From the NCBI RefSeq assembly GCF_011602485.2, contig NZ_CP050022.2:2066001-2130000 (forward strand): DNA of 64,000 nucleotides. Reading direction: 5' to 3'. Below are positions 12,017-21,394 of this stretch, one piece after another. The notes under the pieces were generated by a model. That model was not told the origin of the DNA. It was given only the letters and a program-made list of their open reading frames with translations, and did no database searches. The translations under genes and the position numbers were made by a program. The first letter of the stretch is position 1, and every line of letters begins with the position of its first letter. The stretch comes from Bradyrhizobium sp. 1(2017) (GTDB taxonomy: Bacteria; Pseudomonadota; Alphaproteobacteria; Rhizobiales; Xanthobacteraceae).

Positions 12017-13318
12017 CTACCGCACCGTCGCCTGTGGCTGAACCTGCGCCGTGCCGCCGCGCATCCGGGCGAGCAGCTCGGCGGTCGGCCAGGAATCGGC
12101 CGGCAGGCCGTACTTGATCTGCATCGCCTTCACCGCCGTGCGGCTCAATTGCCCCATCACGCCATCGACCTTGCCGACATTGAAGCCGGCGCGGACGAGG
12201 TGCTGCTGCAATTCCTTCAGTTCGTTGAGCGGCAGTTGCACAACCGGCACGGCGGACTGCCGCATCGGCGCGGCGCCGGCGATGCGGCTGGCGAGATAGG
12301 CGGCGGTGGTCGAATAGATCAGCGAGTTGTTCCACTCGGTGTAAGCCGCGAAATTGGCATAGGCGAGGAACGCTGGCCCGGTGCGACCCATCGGCAACAG
12401 CAGCGAGGCGGGCAGGTCGTCGTTCGGCAGCGGCCGGCCATCGGGATAGGTGACGCCGAGTTGCGCGAATTTCGCGCGCGGCAGCTTGATCGTCAGGTCG
12501 GCCTGGTCCCACGGAAAGTTCGTGGGCGCGCGCACTTCCTGCAGCCATGGCTCGCCACGCCGCCACTTCAGTCCGGTGGCGATGTAGTTCGCGGTCGAGC
12601 CGATCACGTCGGGCGCGCTGCGCAACAGGTCGCGATGGCCGTCGCCGTCATAATCCACCGCATAGTTGAAATAATGCGTGGGCAAGAACTGCGTCTGCCC
12701 GAGCTCGCCCGCCCAGGAGCCGATCATCTCGGATGGTGAGAGATCGCCGCGGTCGATGATCTTGAGCGCCGCGATGGTTTCCTTCTGAAACATCTCGGAG
12801 CGGCGGCAATCATAGGCCAACGACACCAACGACGGCAGCGTATGCAGCTTGCCGAGCTCGGCGCCAAAGCTGCTCTCCAGTCCCCAGAACGCGGCGATGA
12901 CCGCCGGCGGCACGCCATATTCCTTCTCGGCGCGGGCGAACGCCGCCGCATGCATCTTGATGCGCGCCTGCGCGTTCCTGGCCGCGCCCTCCGAAGCCCG
13001 GTTGCGTGAGAATTCAGTGAACACCTGGCCGAACACGCGCTGGCCGCGGTCGCGGTTGACGATGCTCTGGTCGTAGGTGAGGTATGGCGCAGCCTCGGCG
13101 AGCGCACGCTGCGACACCCCCTCGGCGACCGCCTGCTGCTTCACGTCGGCCAGGAAGCGATCGAAGCTCGCGCCGTTGTGGCAGGAGGCCGCGCGCGGCG
13201 AGGGGGCGGCGGCTTTCGGCGCTGCGGGCCTTGCGGGAGGCGGAAGCATTTGGGCGAAGGCGGTGGCGGTGCATGCGAGGAGCGCGACGGCCGCGATCAT
13301 TAATCGGGTCTGGACCAT
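12017..13318 (-). CDS. MltB-type lytic murein transglycosylase with peptidoglycan-binding domain
   Basis: 433 residues from ATG 13318. A Sec signal peptide (MVQTRLMIAAVALLACTATA, FAQ) is followed by a Pro/Ala linker. The catalytic domain is of the Slt35/MltB family 3 type: AFWGLESSFG holds the catalytic Glu, with later motifs GSWAGELGQTQFLPTHYFNYAVDYDGDG and IGSTANYIATGLKW. The C-terminal ~60 residues (ELKELQQHLVRAGFNVGKVDGVMG) form a PG_binding_1 domain. It cleaves glycan strands in the periplasm to 1,6-anhydro ends. No neighbour shares its pathway. Confidence 0.92.
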   Translation of the reverse strand: MVQTRLMIAAVALLACTATAFAQMLPPPARPAAPKAAAPSPRAASCHNGASFDRFLADVKQQAVAEGVSQRALAEAAPYLTYDQSIVNRDRGQRVFGQVFTEFSRNRASEGAARNAQARIKMHAAAFARAEKEYGVPPAVIAAFWGLESSFGAELGKLHTLPSLVSLAYDCRRSEMFQKETIAALKIIDRGDLSPSEMIGSWAGELGQTQFLPTHYFNYAVDYDGDGHRDLLRSAPDVIGSTANYIATGLKWRRGEPWLQEVRAPTNFPWDQADLTIKLPRAKFAQLGVTYPDGRPLPNDDLPASLLLPMGRTGPAFLAYANFAAYTEWNNSLIYSTTAAYLASRIAGAAPMRQSAVPVVQLPLNELKELQQHLVRAGFNVGKVDGVMGQLSRTAVKAMQIKYGLPADSWPTAELLARMRGGTAQVQPQATVR

Positions 13319-13545
13319 GGGGTTCCGGCGGGGAGAACGGGCGTGGATTCGACCGAAGTCTAGGTGAAGTGACGGCCTCAGGCCATCCCCACCCTGCGTT
13401 CGCCACTGATCCGGTCTGGAGGACGATAGGTTGCCCGCCTTGGTGCGTAGGGCATGTGTTCGGACATCAAGCGCTTGGCCCGGTTGGATCAAACCCGCCG
13501 AATCGGGGTTGACCTGTCGAACCCGCTATTGAAAGGCGCGTCCCC

Positions 13546-15933
13546 ATGGCCGAGTTGGCTCCGGCGTCGTCGCAACGAACACCGGCCGTGCGAGCCGCGT
13601 CCTCGCCCATGCTCACAGCCGGCGGCATCGTCCTGGCCATCGGAGCCCTCTATCTCGGCCGGGAAATCTTCGTTCCTTTTGCTCTCGCGATCCTGCTGAG
13701 CTTCGTTCTCACGCCTTTGGTCAATTGGCTGAGACGTTCGAAAGTGCCCCGCATTGCAGCGGTACTGATCGCCGTTTCCATTGCTTTTATCGTCGTCGCG
13801 GGGGTCGCCTTGGTCGTTGGACGCCAACTGGTCCAGCTCGCCAGCAACCTTCCCAATTATCAGACCACCATCACCGAGAAGATCCGTTCGTTGCAGACCT
13901 CCGCGCCAGGCGGCGGTGTCCTCGACGCCGTCACCACGACGATGCAGGATCTCGGCAGGGAGATCTCGGGAGACGAGAAAAAGTCGGGCAGCGTGCCGTC
14001 CCGTCTTGGCGCCGGTGGTGAGAGCCGGGAGCCTGTCACCGTGCGGTTGGAGCCGCCACAGCCGAGACCGCTGGAGGTCATTCGCTCTGTCATTGGTCCC
14101 CTGCTGGCGCCGCTTGCGACGTCCGGGCTGGTGGTCATTTTCGTGATCTTCGTGCTGCTCGAGCGCGAAGATCTGCGCGATCGATTCATCAAACTGGCGG
14201 GAGCCGGTGACCTTCAGAAGAGCACTCAGGCCATCAACGATGCTGCGTCGCGGGTCAGCCGTTATCTGCTGATGCAGCTCGTCGTTAATCTGACTTACGG
14301 GGTGCCGATCGGTGTTGCACTCTACTTTGTCGGCGTACCGAACGCGATTCTTTGGGGCCTGCTCGCAGCGGTACTCCGGTTCATTCCCTATCTCGGTCCT
14401 TTTCTGGCGGCGATCTTTCCTGCTGCCCTGGCCATCGCCGTCGATCCAGGCTGGACGATGCTGTTCTGGGTCGTCGGTCTGTTCCTCACGGCTGAACTCG
14501 TCAGCAACAATGTCATCGAGCCTTGGCTCTACGGGTCCAGCACCGGACTGTCATCCCTTGCGATCATCATCGCCGCGATCTTCTGGACGATGCTGTGGGG
14601 ACCGGTCGGGCTATTTCTGGCGACACCTCTGACCGTCTGCCTCGTCGTCATCGGGCGCTACGTCCCGCAGTTGGAGTTCTTGGGCATTCTTCTTGGCAGC
14701 GACCCCGTGCTCGCGCCGGAGGAGCAACTCTACCAGCGGCTATTGGCCGGCAACCTGGAGGAGGCGGTTGAATTTGCCGAGAACTATGTCGACGAGTATT
14801 CCTCGTGCGAGCTGTACGATAACGTCGGCATTCCAGCGTTGCGCCTGGCGGAGAACGATCGTCAGCGCAGCAGCGTCGATATCAACTACCGGCGCCTCGT
14901 CGCAGATACGGCGATCTCGGTTGTGCGGGAAGTTGACGACCATATCCGCGAGACTCCGCCTGCAGTGGAAGATGGAAATCGGACGGCGCAGCGACCATGC
15001 GTCCTCTGTCTCGCGGGACGCATGGAGCTCGATCATGCAGCGGCGGAGATGCTCGCGCAGGTGCTTGAGGAACGCAACATCGGCGCCAAGGTCTTGCCGC
15101 CGATCGTGGTCAGTCGGGGAGCATTGGAGCAACTTGATCTGCAGGGGGTCGACGTGGTGTGCCTGTCCTACTTTCACCCGCAGCCGCAGGTCTATGCCCG
15201 CTATGTCTTTCGTCGCCTGCGCCGTCGAGCTCCCCAGGTCAAGCTTGCCGTCTGCTGCTGGAATTTGATCGCCGGAACGGACCAGACGGGAGAGCTCAAG
15301 ACTCAGACGGCTGCCGACGCGGCGTTCGCCTCCCTCCGAGCTTGCGTCGAGCAGGTTGAAGCATGGGTCGGTCGCGCGGCAGCGCTCGGCGATACGCCCC
15401 AGCTCACGGCCGACGCCGAACGTGCGCAGCTCGCCGCGCTGCGCGACCTCGGCTTGGACGCATCGAAACGCCAGGACCTGGACGAGGCGTCCCGAAAGGT
15501 CGCACAGGCCTTCAACGTTCCGATCGCGCTGGTGACCTTGGTCGATAATATGCAGCCAGCCGCCGCTGACAGCCGCGCCCAGGACGCTCAAGCAGGCCTG
15601 CAGGGCAATCACGAGGGCTCCCTCGACGCGCATGTGATCGCTGCAGACGATATGCTGGTTTCGGAGGATGTCACCGGGGACCCGCGCTTCGCTGATGATC
15701 CGCATGTGCTGGAAAGGGGGATTCGCTTCTACGCCGGAGTTCCGCTACGGACTTCATCCGGTCATGTTGTTGGTTGCCTTTGTGTCATCGATACTCAGCC
15801 GCGGGAGTTCACTGACCGAGATCGTGACCGCCTGAAGGAGATGGCGAACCAATTGATGGTCGATATCCAGAGCACCCAAGCGACGACGGGCGTCGATACG
15901 GATAGCTTGAGAGAGGCGCATCCCGCGCCCTAG
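13546..15933 (+). CDS. AI-2E family permease fused to Rossmann-like and GAF domains
   Basis: 795 residues, about twice the usual 350-residue AI-2E transporter. Residues 1-375 are the typical membrane part: hydrophobic segments, the long periplasmic loop and TMs around ILWGLLAAVLRFIPYLGPFLA and SSLAIIIAAIFWTMLWGPVGLFL. About 110 residues of helical linker follow. Next comes a Rossmann-like fold near 480-580 (CVLCLAGRMELDHAAAEMLAQ, then VDVVCLSYFHPQP), resembling a B12-binding fold without the cobalamin His motif. Residues about 630-780 are a GAF domain (IALVTLVD, LVSEDVTGDPRFADDP, FYAGVPL, GHVVGCLCVID). The soluble half suggests a sensing or gating role; the ligand is unknown. Confidence 0.85.
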   Translation: MAELAPASSQRTPAVRAASSPMLTAGGIVLAIGALYLGREIFVPFALAILLSFVLTPLVNWLRRSKVPRIAAVLIAVSIAFIVVAGVALVVGRQLVQLASNLPNYQTTITEKIRSLQTSAPGGGVLDAVTTTMQDLGREISGDEKKSGSVPSRLGAGGESREPVTVRLEPPQPRPLEVIRSVIGPLLAPLATSGLVVIFVIFVLLEREDLRDRFIKLAGAGDLQKSTQAINDAASRVSRYLLMQLVVNLTYGVPIGVALYFVGVPNAILWGLLAAVLRFIPYLGPFLAAIFPAALAIAVDPGWTMLFWVVGLFLTAELVSNNVIEPWLYGSSTGLSSLAIIIAAIFWTMLWGPVGLFLATPLTVCLVVIGRYVPQLEFLGILLGSDPVLAPEEQLYQRLLAGNLEEAVEFAENYVDEYSSCELYDNVGIPALRLAENDRQRSSVDINYRRLVADTAISVVREVDDHIRETPPAVEDGNRTAQRPCVLCLAGRMELDHAAAEMLAQVLEERNIGAKVLPPIVVSRGALEQLDLQGVDVVCLSYFHPQPQVYARYVFRRLRRRAPQVKLAVCCWNLIAGTDQTGELKTQTAADAAFASLRACVEQVEAWVGRAAALGDTPQLTADAERAQLAALRDLGLDASKRQDLDEASRKVAQAFNVPIALVTLVDNMQPAAADSRAQDAQAGLQGNHEGSLDAHVIAADDMLVSEDVTGDPRFADDPHVLERGIRFYAGVPLRTSSGHVVGCLCVIDTQPREFTDRDRDRLKEMANQLMVDIQSTQATTGVDTDSLREAHPAP

Positions 15934-15972
15934 CGGAGAGGAAGCCGACATTGCCGCTATGATCGCGTGGCG

Positions 15973-17913
15973 CTAGCCGAACAGCCGCATCAACAGCGCC
16001 TTGCCGACCGGGAGCGCCCTGACACCGCGATAGGCGCGGACGTATTCGCCGGCATAGAACGCCCGGATCGCATGGACGCGCGTGTCCATGCCTTCCTCAA
16101 ACCGCACGGCAAATCCATCCATGGTCCGGCGTACCACGATCGCCGCGATCGCGCGGCCATAGATCTGGCACTCGATGGTGCTTCCAAGTGCCGGCGGATC
16201 GGGGTCGATCAGCCGCGCGCCGGTGATGGAGATGTCGGCGAGCCGCGCGAGATGCGACCTGCCGTCCTGGCGCAGCAGAACCGGCTCGTTGCGACTGAAG
16301 CGCTCCGCCTTTCGCTTGCGCGGCTGCTCGATGCAGACGAAGCAGACCACGGTGAGGATGAATGCGTTGTAGAAGCTCCAAGCGAGCGCCAGTCCGCCAT
16401 AGGCGATGTTCTCGCCGCGCTGCTGCAGGATGAAGGCATAGGCGATGGACGCGAGGGTGATGAAGAGTGCGCAGCCATAGATTCGCAGCAGCGGCCATTC
16501 GACAAATCGCCTGTCGCGGTCGCCGCCCTTCGCGGTGACCTTGAACTTGTGTCCCTTCGGCTTCAACAGGCCGGCGGCAACCGCCTTGAGCACGGCGGGC
16601 GCGGCGATGAGCTGCGAGACGTCCGTCATCATCGCGAGCGAGCGGCCGCGCGACAGCCAGGCCATGCTGAGGCCGTGCCAGATGTAGAAGGGCAAAAAGA
16701 CGCGCAATAGCTCGGTGAGGTCGGCCTGCACCGCCTTGATGCCGAACAGCAGGAACAGCCATGGCACCACGAGGCCCGCCACCTTCGATGTGTAAACCGC
16801 AGACCAGCTCATGAAGGCGTCGACCAGCGAGAGCCGGTCGATGAGGGACAATTTGGAGTCGCGCGAGAACGGTCCGCTGCGCCCGCGTACGATCTGCATG
16901 AAGCCGAGGCACCAGCGGGCGCGCTGCGTGATGTATTCCTTCAGCCCTTCCGGCGCGAGCCCGATCGTCAGGCGCTCGTTGAGATAGATCGTGTTGAGCC
17001 CGTATTCCTTCAGGCGCAGCGTCACGAGGTAGTCTTCCGTCACCGAGTCGGTCGGAAACCCGCCGATCTGCATCAGCCCGGCATAGCGGATCAGGGACGA
17101 GGTGCCGCAGCAGAACGCGACACCCCAGGCGTCCTTGGCCGGCATCAGGATGTCGAAGAAAAAGCGTTGCTCGTCGGGCCACACGTCGGTCGCGGCGAGG
17201 TTGGTCTGGATCGGGTCGGGATTGATGAAGTGCTGCGGCGTCTGCACCACGCCAACCGAAGCATCGTCCATGAGCGAGACGGTGCGCGCGAGGAAGTCGG
17301 GCCGCGGCACGAAGTCCGCATCGAGAATGGCGACGAATACCGGCCGCTCCGGCAGCGCGCCGACATGCTTGAGTGCATGATTGATGTTGCCGGCTTTGGC
17401 GTGGTGGTTGTCGGGCCGCGTCAGATAATGGCAGCCGAGCTCGCCGGAAAGCCGTCGCAGCCAGGGCCGCCTTCCGTCGTCGAGCACCCAGACGCGGTAG
17501 TTGCCGTAGTCTATGCCGGTTGCGCCGATGATCGTGCGCTCGAGGATCCCGCGTTCCTCGTTGTAGGTGCAGATGAACACGTCGATCAGCGGCGCGCGCG
17601 GATCGGTGGCGCGGCCGTCGATCCGCGCCGCGCCGGTGCGGTCGCGCGTCCGGCTCAGGAACAGCAGGGACATTGTGACGGCAACGAGCGAGGCCGCTTC
17701 CAGCAGCATGAAGGGGTAGCCGATGGCGGCATCGACGGTCAGATGCGGCGGCGGGAGCGTCGAGGTGACCCGCCAATAGAGATAACGCAGCAGCAAGGCC
17801 ACCGACACGATGGCCAGGAACGAGCGTGCCATCGTGCTGTCGCGCCTGAGCAGCGGCACGATCGTCATGAAGGCGCCGAGCGCGATCAGGCCGGGCGTCA
17901 GTGCCGTCGTCAC
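15973..17913 (-). CDS. Cellulose-synthase-like family 2 glycosyltransferase with PilZ domain
   Basis: 646 residues starting at GTG 17913, overlapping the upstream HlyD stop by 4 bases (GTGA). It has N-terminal membrane segments and a GT2 catalytic domain with DDG (145-147), DAD (198-200), TED (292-294) and QRARW (330-334), the D,D,D,QxxRW set of processive synthases such as BcsA. Further membrane segments follow. Residues about 555-630 form a PilZ domain with RKAER (RxxxR) and DISITG (DxSxxG), the c-di-GMP-binding signature. It probably polymerises and exports an exopolysaccharide on c-di-GMP command. The sugar is unknown; no BcsB/BcsC neighbours are present. Confidence 0.88.
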   Translation of the reverse strand: MTTALTPGLIALGAFMTIVPLLRRDSTMARSFLAIVSVALLLRYLYWRVTSTLPPPHLTVDAAIGYPFMLLEAASLVAVTMSLLFLSRTRDRTGAARIDGRATDPRAPLIDVFICTYNEERGILERTIIGATGIDYGNYRVWVLDDGRRPWLRRLSGELGCHYLTRPDNHHAKAGNINHALKHVGALPERPVFVAILDADFVPRPDFLARTVSLMDDASVGVVQTPQHFINPDPIQTNLAATDVWPDEQRFFFDILMPAKDAWGVAFCCGTSSLIRYAGLMQIGGFPTDSVTEDYLVTLRLKEYGLNTIYLNERLTIGLAPEGLKEYITQRARWCLGFMQIVRGRSGPFSRDSKLSLIDRLSLVDAFMSWSAVYTSKVAGLVVPWLFLLFGIKAVQADLTELLRVFLPFYIWHGLSMAWLSRGRSLAMMTDVSQLIAAPAVLKAVAAGLLKPKGHKFKVTAKGGDRDRRFVEWPLLRIYGCALFITLASIAYAFILQQRGENIAYGGLALAWSFYNAFILTVVCFVCIEQPRKRKAERFSRNEPVLLRQDGRSHLARLADISITGARLIDPDPPALGSTIECQIYGRAIAAIVVRRTMDGFAVRFEEGMDTRVHAIRAFYAGEYVRAYRGVRALPVGKALLMRLFG

Positions 17914-19256
17914 GGGGCGGTCTCTTGCCGCGCAAACACGACGCGGCCGGTGCGCCCCACGGTGCACGCGCGGGCTGCGGCATCGCGCGAAGCCACGGTC
18001 ACGCGATAGGGCTCCTTGCTGAGCGCATCCGGATTGATGGCGAGATTGGCGGGCGCGCCGGCGGCGCCGGTCAGGTTGACCACGGTGCCGGAGATCGGCT
18101 CGCCGCCGTCGTTCGGCTCGAAGGTGGCGCGATCGCCGAGCTGCAGGCGGTTGTAGACGCTCTCGGTGACGTTGGCGGTGATGACGGCGCCGCTGCAATC
18201 GAGCACCTTGAGCAGCGGCTGGCCGGCCTGCACGTCCTCGCCGGGCGAGGTCATCATCTCCCAGACACGGCCTGCGACCGGTGTCGTGATGTTGGCCTCG
18301 GTGAGATCGGCGAAGCGGACCTCCTCGACGATGATCTCGTTGGCGAGCCAGGCAATCTCGGTGTCGGTGCGGGCGAGATCGGCTTCGAGGTCGCCGGCAC
18401 GCTGGCGCATCTCCTCCTCACGCTGCACCGAGCTTGGCCGGTCGTTGTAGCTGTCGCCGAGGAACGAGCCGTTCTGTGCCGCGGCGAGCTCGACCTTTGC
18501 CGCGTCCAGCCGCTTGCGCGCACCGAGCTCGGTCTGCTGCGACACCGAGAGCTCGCGCGTCAGCCGCGCCAGCTCGACGCTCGAGACGTTGCCGGATTTC
18601 GCCAGCGAGGAAGCGCGTTCGACGGCGGCACTGGCCTCGTCCCGCCGCGCGGCCGCCGCCTCGATCGAGGTCTGGATCTCGGCGATGCGCGCCTCGAGCT
18701 GGAGCACGCGCCCGTCGCGGAATTGCGCGGCCTGCCGCGCCAGGTCCTTTTGCGCGGCCTGGGCCGAGGCGAGCTTCGCCGCAAGGCTCGGCCGCTCGTT
18801 CTCCAGGCGCGATTTCTGCCGCCGGAGATCGTCGAGCCGGGTCCGATCGCCGCGCGGGTTGAAGACGCGCAGAACGACGGTCCCGGCCTCGAGCTTGGCC
18901 TGGTCGGGGACGCGTTGGGCGGCCGCGACGCGGCCACCGATGGGTGTGCGCAAGGTGACGAGGCGGGAATTCAGCACGGCCTCGACGCTCGAATTCTCCC
19001 AGATCGCGCGCAGCGGCAGCCAGCCGAACACGGCGACGATGGCGAGCCCGATCGCGACCTTGGCGCCGCGCCGCAGACGTGGCCAGCGGCGCCCCGGTTC
19101 CTGCCCGGTCTGCGTCTCGGCGGCATGGCCGGACTCGTCATTGGCGAACAGGTGCTCGTGCAGAGCGTCCTGCAAACCCTTCGCATCAGTCCCGGTGCTC
19201 TGAGGGGAGGGAGCGGGTGAAGAGTCGACGGAAGCGGCGCTCGAGCGGTCTACCAT
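17910..19256 (-). CDS. HlyD-family periplasmic adaptor for exopolysaccharide synthase
   Basis: 448 residues from ATG 19256 (MVDRSSAASVDSSP), preceded by AAGGTGA. A cytoplasmic low-complexity N-terminus is followed by one membrane anchor (VAIGLAIVAVFGWLPLRAIW). Then come a split biotinyl-lipoyl-like domain, a long coiled coil (about residues 150-280, rich in Ala/Arg/Glu heptads) and a C-terminal beta domain (ITTPVAGRVWEMMTSPGEDVQAGQPLLKVLDC). Tight coupling to the PilZ glycosyltransferase suggests it bridges the inner membrane synthase to the periplasm, as the HlyD-like Alg44 does for alginate. Confidence 0.85.
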   Translation of the reverse strand: MVDRSSAASVDSSPAPSPQSTGTDAKGLQDALHEHLFANDESGHAAETQTGQEPGRRWPRLRRGAKVAIGLAIVAVFGWLPLRAIWENSSVEAVLNSRLVTLRTPIGGRVAAAQRVPDQAKLEAGTVVLRVFNPRGDRTRLDDLRRQKSRLENERPSLAAKLASAQAAQKDLARQAAQFRDGRVLQLEARIAEIQTSIEAAAARRDEASAAVERASSLAKSGNVSSVELARLTRELSVSQQTELGARKRLDAAKVELAAAQNGSFLGDSYNDRPSSVQREEEMRQRAGDLEADLARTDTEIAWLANEIIVEEVRFADLTEANITTPVAGRVWEMMTSPGEDVQAGQPLLKVLDCSGAVITANVTESVYNRLQLGDRATFEPNDGGEPISGTVVNLTGAAGAPANLAINPDALSKEPYRVTVASRDAAARACTVGRTGRVVFARQETAP

Positions 19257-19540
19257 GACGGTCACCTTGCTGACGGGAGGCCAACGGAACCGGTCAATGC
19301 ACAAGGGCCGTGCCGCGTGCCCGGTTACCGCGAGTTATGCCGAAATCGCGCTTTCCAGGTTGCTAAGCCCCCAAGTGTGTTTTTGCGCAAATCCCGGTCA
19401 AGCTTTAGCGGCTGGCGCAAGGCTGGCTGCTCCGCCGGTGTCTGCGGCCCCACGACGCACGATCCTTGCAGTGGCCGGCCGCATTCATACTTCGAGGGAG
19501 CCGGCCAGAGGTTTGCCCGCGGCCGCCCCAGGAGACGGCC

Positions 19541-20491
19541 ATGAACTATTTTCGTACCGCAATGCTGCTCGCAGGCCTCACCGCCCTGTTCATGGGCGTG
19601 GGCTATTTGATCGGCGGTGCCTCGGGCGCCATGATTGCGCTCGTCATTGCCGCCGCAACCAATCTCTTCACCTACTGGAACTCGGACCGCATGGTGCTGT
19701 CGATGTACGGCGCCCATCAGGTCGACCGTGCCAGCGCGCCGGAGCTGGTCGGGCTCGTCGCCGAGCTTGCGGGGCGCGCCTCGCTGCCCATGCCGCGCGT
19801 GTTCGTGATGGACGAGGTCCAGCCCAACGCGTTCGCGACCGGCCGCAATCCCGAGAATGCCGCGGTCGCCGTCACCACCGGCCTGATGAACCAGCTGAGC
19901 CGCGAGGAGCTCGCCGGCGTGATCGCGCACGAGCTCGCGCATATCAAGAATCACGACACGCTGCTGATGACGATCACCGCGACCATCGCGGGCGCGATCT
20001 CCATGATTGCCCAGTTCGGCATGTTCTTCGGCGGTGGCAATCGCGAGAACAACAATGGTCTCGGCATCGTCGGCTCGATCCTGATGATGATTCTCGCCCC
20101 GCTCGGCGCCATGCTGGTGCAGATGGCGATCAGCCGCACCCGCGAATATGCCGCCGACGATCTCGGCGGACGCATCGTGGGACAGCCGATGTGGCTGGCC
20201 TCGGCGCTGGTCAAGATCGAGGGCGCCGCGCATCAGGTGCCGAACTACGAGGCGGAGCGGAATCCTGCAACCGCGCACATGTTCATCATCAATCCGCTGT
20301 CGGGTCATGGCGTGGACAATCTCTTCGCCACCCATCCCTCGACCCAGAACCGCATCGCGGCGCTCCAGCAGCTCGCGGCCGAGCTCGGCGGGCGGGCGGC
20401 GCCGTCGGTCGGCGCCAACGAGAACTATCCGCCGCGTAGCCCTTGGGGGCACTCCTCGTCGCGTGGTCCTTCACGTGGTCCTTGGGGCTGA
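19541..20491 (+). CDS. htpX: Membrane zinc metalloprotease HtpX
   Basis: 316 residues from ATG 19541, preceded by AGGAGAC. It is an M48B peptidase of the inner membrane involved in quality control of membrane proteins. Two N-terminal membrane segments are followed by the zinc motif HELAH (130-134), two further hydrophobic segments around [22 protein letters not shown] and [20 protein letters not shown], and the third ligand region [14 protein letters not shown]. The tail is Ser/Pro/Gly-rich. It is divergent from the HlyD gene across a 284-base gap. Confidence 0.94.
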   Translation: MNYFRTAMLLAGLTALFMGVGYLIGGASGAMIALVIAAATNLFTYWNSDRMVLSMYGAHQVDRASAPELVGLVAELAGRASLPMPRVFVMDEVQPNAFATGRNPENAAVAVTTGLMNQLSREELAGVIAHELAHIKNHDTLLMTITATIAGAISMIAQFGMFFGGGNRENNNGLGIVGSILMMILAPLGAMLVQMAISRTREYAADDLGGRIVGQPMWLASALVKIEGAAHQVPNYEAERNPATAHMFIINPLSGHGVDNLFATHPSTQNRIAALQQLAAELGGRAAPSVGANENYPPRSPWGHSSSRGPSRGPWG

Positions 20492-20628
20492 TGCGGAACC
20501 GGCTCGAATAAGCGCCCGGCTTTGTGACTTGGCGCACACTGGATCGCCGGAGGCGGTGCTAACACCTCGGCGAGACCATTTCTTCGAAAGGGGATGGGTG
20601 GCCGGCCCGGTGCCGGCCGCCGTCGAAG

Positions 20629-21270
20629 ATGACCAAAGCCGTGGTGTCATTGCTGATCGTGCTGTGCGTGCTCATCGGGCTGTCCACGCACATGGTCGTC
20701 AATTGCGGCGACGAGGACGATCCCGATATCTGCTCGGCCGTGATCGGCTTCTCGCCGCTGCGCGGCTCGCTGATCGCCTTTGCCTATGAGGGGCGTGGGC
20801 GGATCGCGCTGCGCCACGGCGACTTCAAGCGTGCGATCGCCGATTTCGACGCGGCCATCCAGCTCAATCCCAACCGCGGCTCGCTCTATCGCGACCGGGC
20901 GCTTGCGCGCCGGCAGAATGGCGATCTGGAGCTTGCGGTTGCGGATTACGACGAGGCGATCGCGCATGATCCCAAGCGCGCCGCACCCTATCACCAGCGC
21001 GGTCTTGCGCTCGCCGCCATGGGCGATCTCGACCGCGCCATCCTGAGCTATAACACGGCGGTCCGTCTCGATCCCTCGGATGCGCAGGCCCGCCTCGACC
21101 GCGGCCTGGCCTTCCTCGCCCGCGGCCAGACCGATGACGCACGCGCCGATCTGGAGGCCGCGCTGGCGCTGCCGCCAGGCAAGGATGCCGGCACCCGCGA
21201 TGCGGCACGAGCCAAGCTCTCTGAGCTCGCCACCGCCGAGCCGACCCAGCTCGCCGCACCGAGAAGGTGA
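20629..21270 (+). CDS. TPR-repeat membrane-anchored protein
   Basis: 213 residues. An N-terminal hydrophobic segment (VVSLLIVLCVLIGLSTHMVV) is probably an uncleaved anchor or signal, followed by a short Cys-containing stretch. Then four TPR units follow: ALRHGDFKRAIADFDAAIQLNPN, the next starting near SLYRDRALARRQNGDLELAVADYDEAI, then PYHQRGLALAAMGDLDRAILSYNTAVRLDPS, and a final one. TPRs mediate protein-protein contacts; the partner is unknown. It follows htpX on the same strand after 137 bases. Confidence 0.8.
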   Translation: MTKAVVSLLIVLCVLIGLSTHMVVNCGDEDDPDICSAVIGFSPLRGSLIAFAYEGRGRIALRHGDFKRAIADFDAAIQLNPNRGSLYRDRALARRQNGDLELAVADYDEAIAHDPKRAAPYHQRGLALAAMGDLDRAILSYNTAVRLDPSDAQARLDRGLAFLARGQTDDARADLEAALALPPGKDAGTRDAARAKLSELATAEPTQLAAPRR

Positions 21271-21297
21271 GGGGGCTCCCTCCGCGAGACCGGAATC

Positions 21298-21389
21298 GTA
21301 GGGTGGGCAAAGGCGCGTTTGCGCCGTGCCCGCCATCCATCCAACGCTGCAACAGAAGTGGTGAGCACGCTGCGCTTTGCCCACCCTAC
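21298..21389. repeat. 92-bp palindromic intergenic repeat (GTAGGGTGGGCAAAG ends)
   Basis: The ends GTAGGGTGGGCAAAG (21298-21312) and CTTTGCCCACCCTAC (21375-21389) are perfect 15-base inverted repeats around a 62-base centre that includes GCGCGTTTGCGCCG. It lies between convergent genes (TPR protein and lysine-rich protein). Elements with these ends are dispersed in Bradyrhizobium genomes. Confidence 0.8.
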
Positions 21390-21394
21390 GAAAC

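Noticed and set aside
16097..17983. Very long Arg/Ala-rich minus-strand frame
   Set aside because: It lies antisense in phase with the glycosyltransferase gene, has composition typical of a high-GC shadow and no ribosome binding site.
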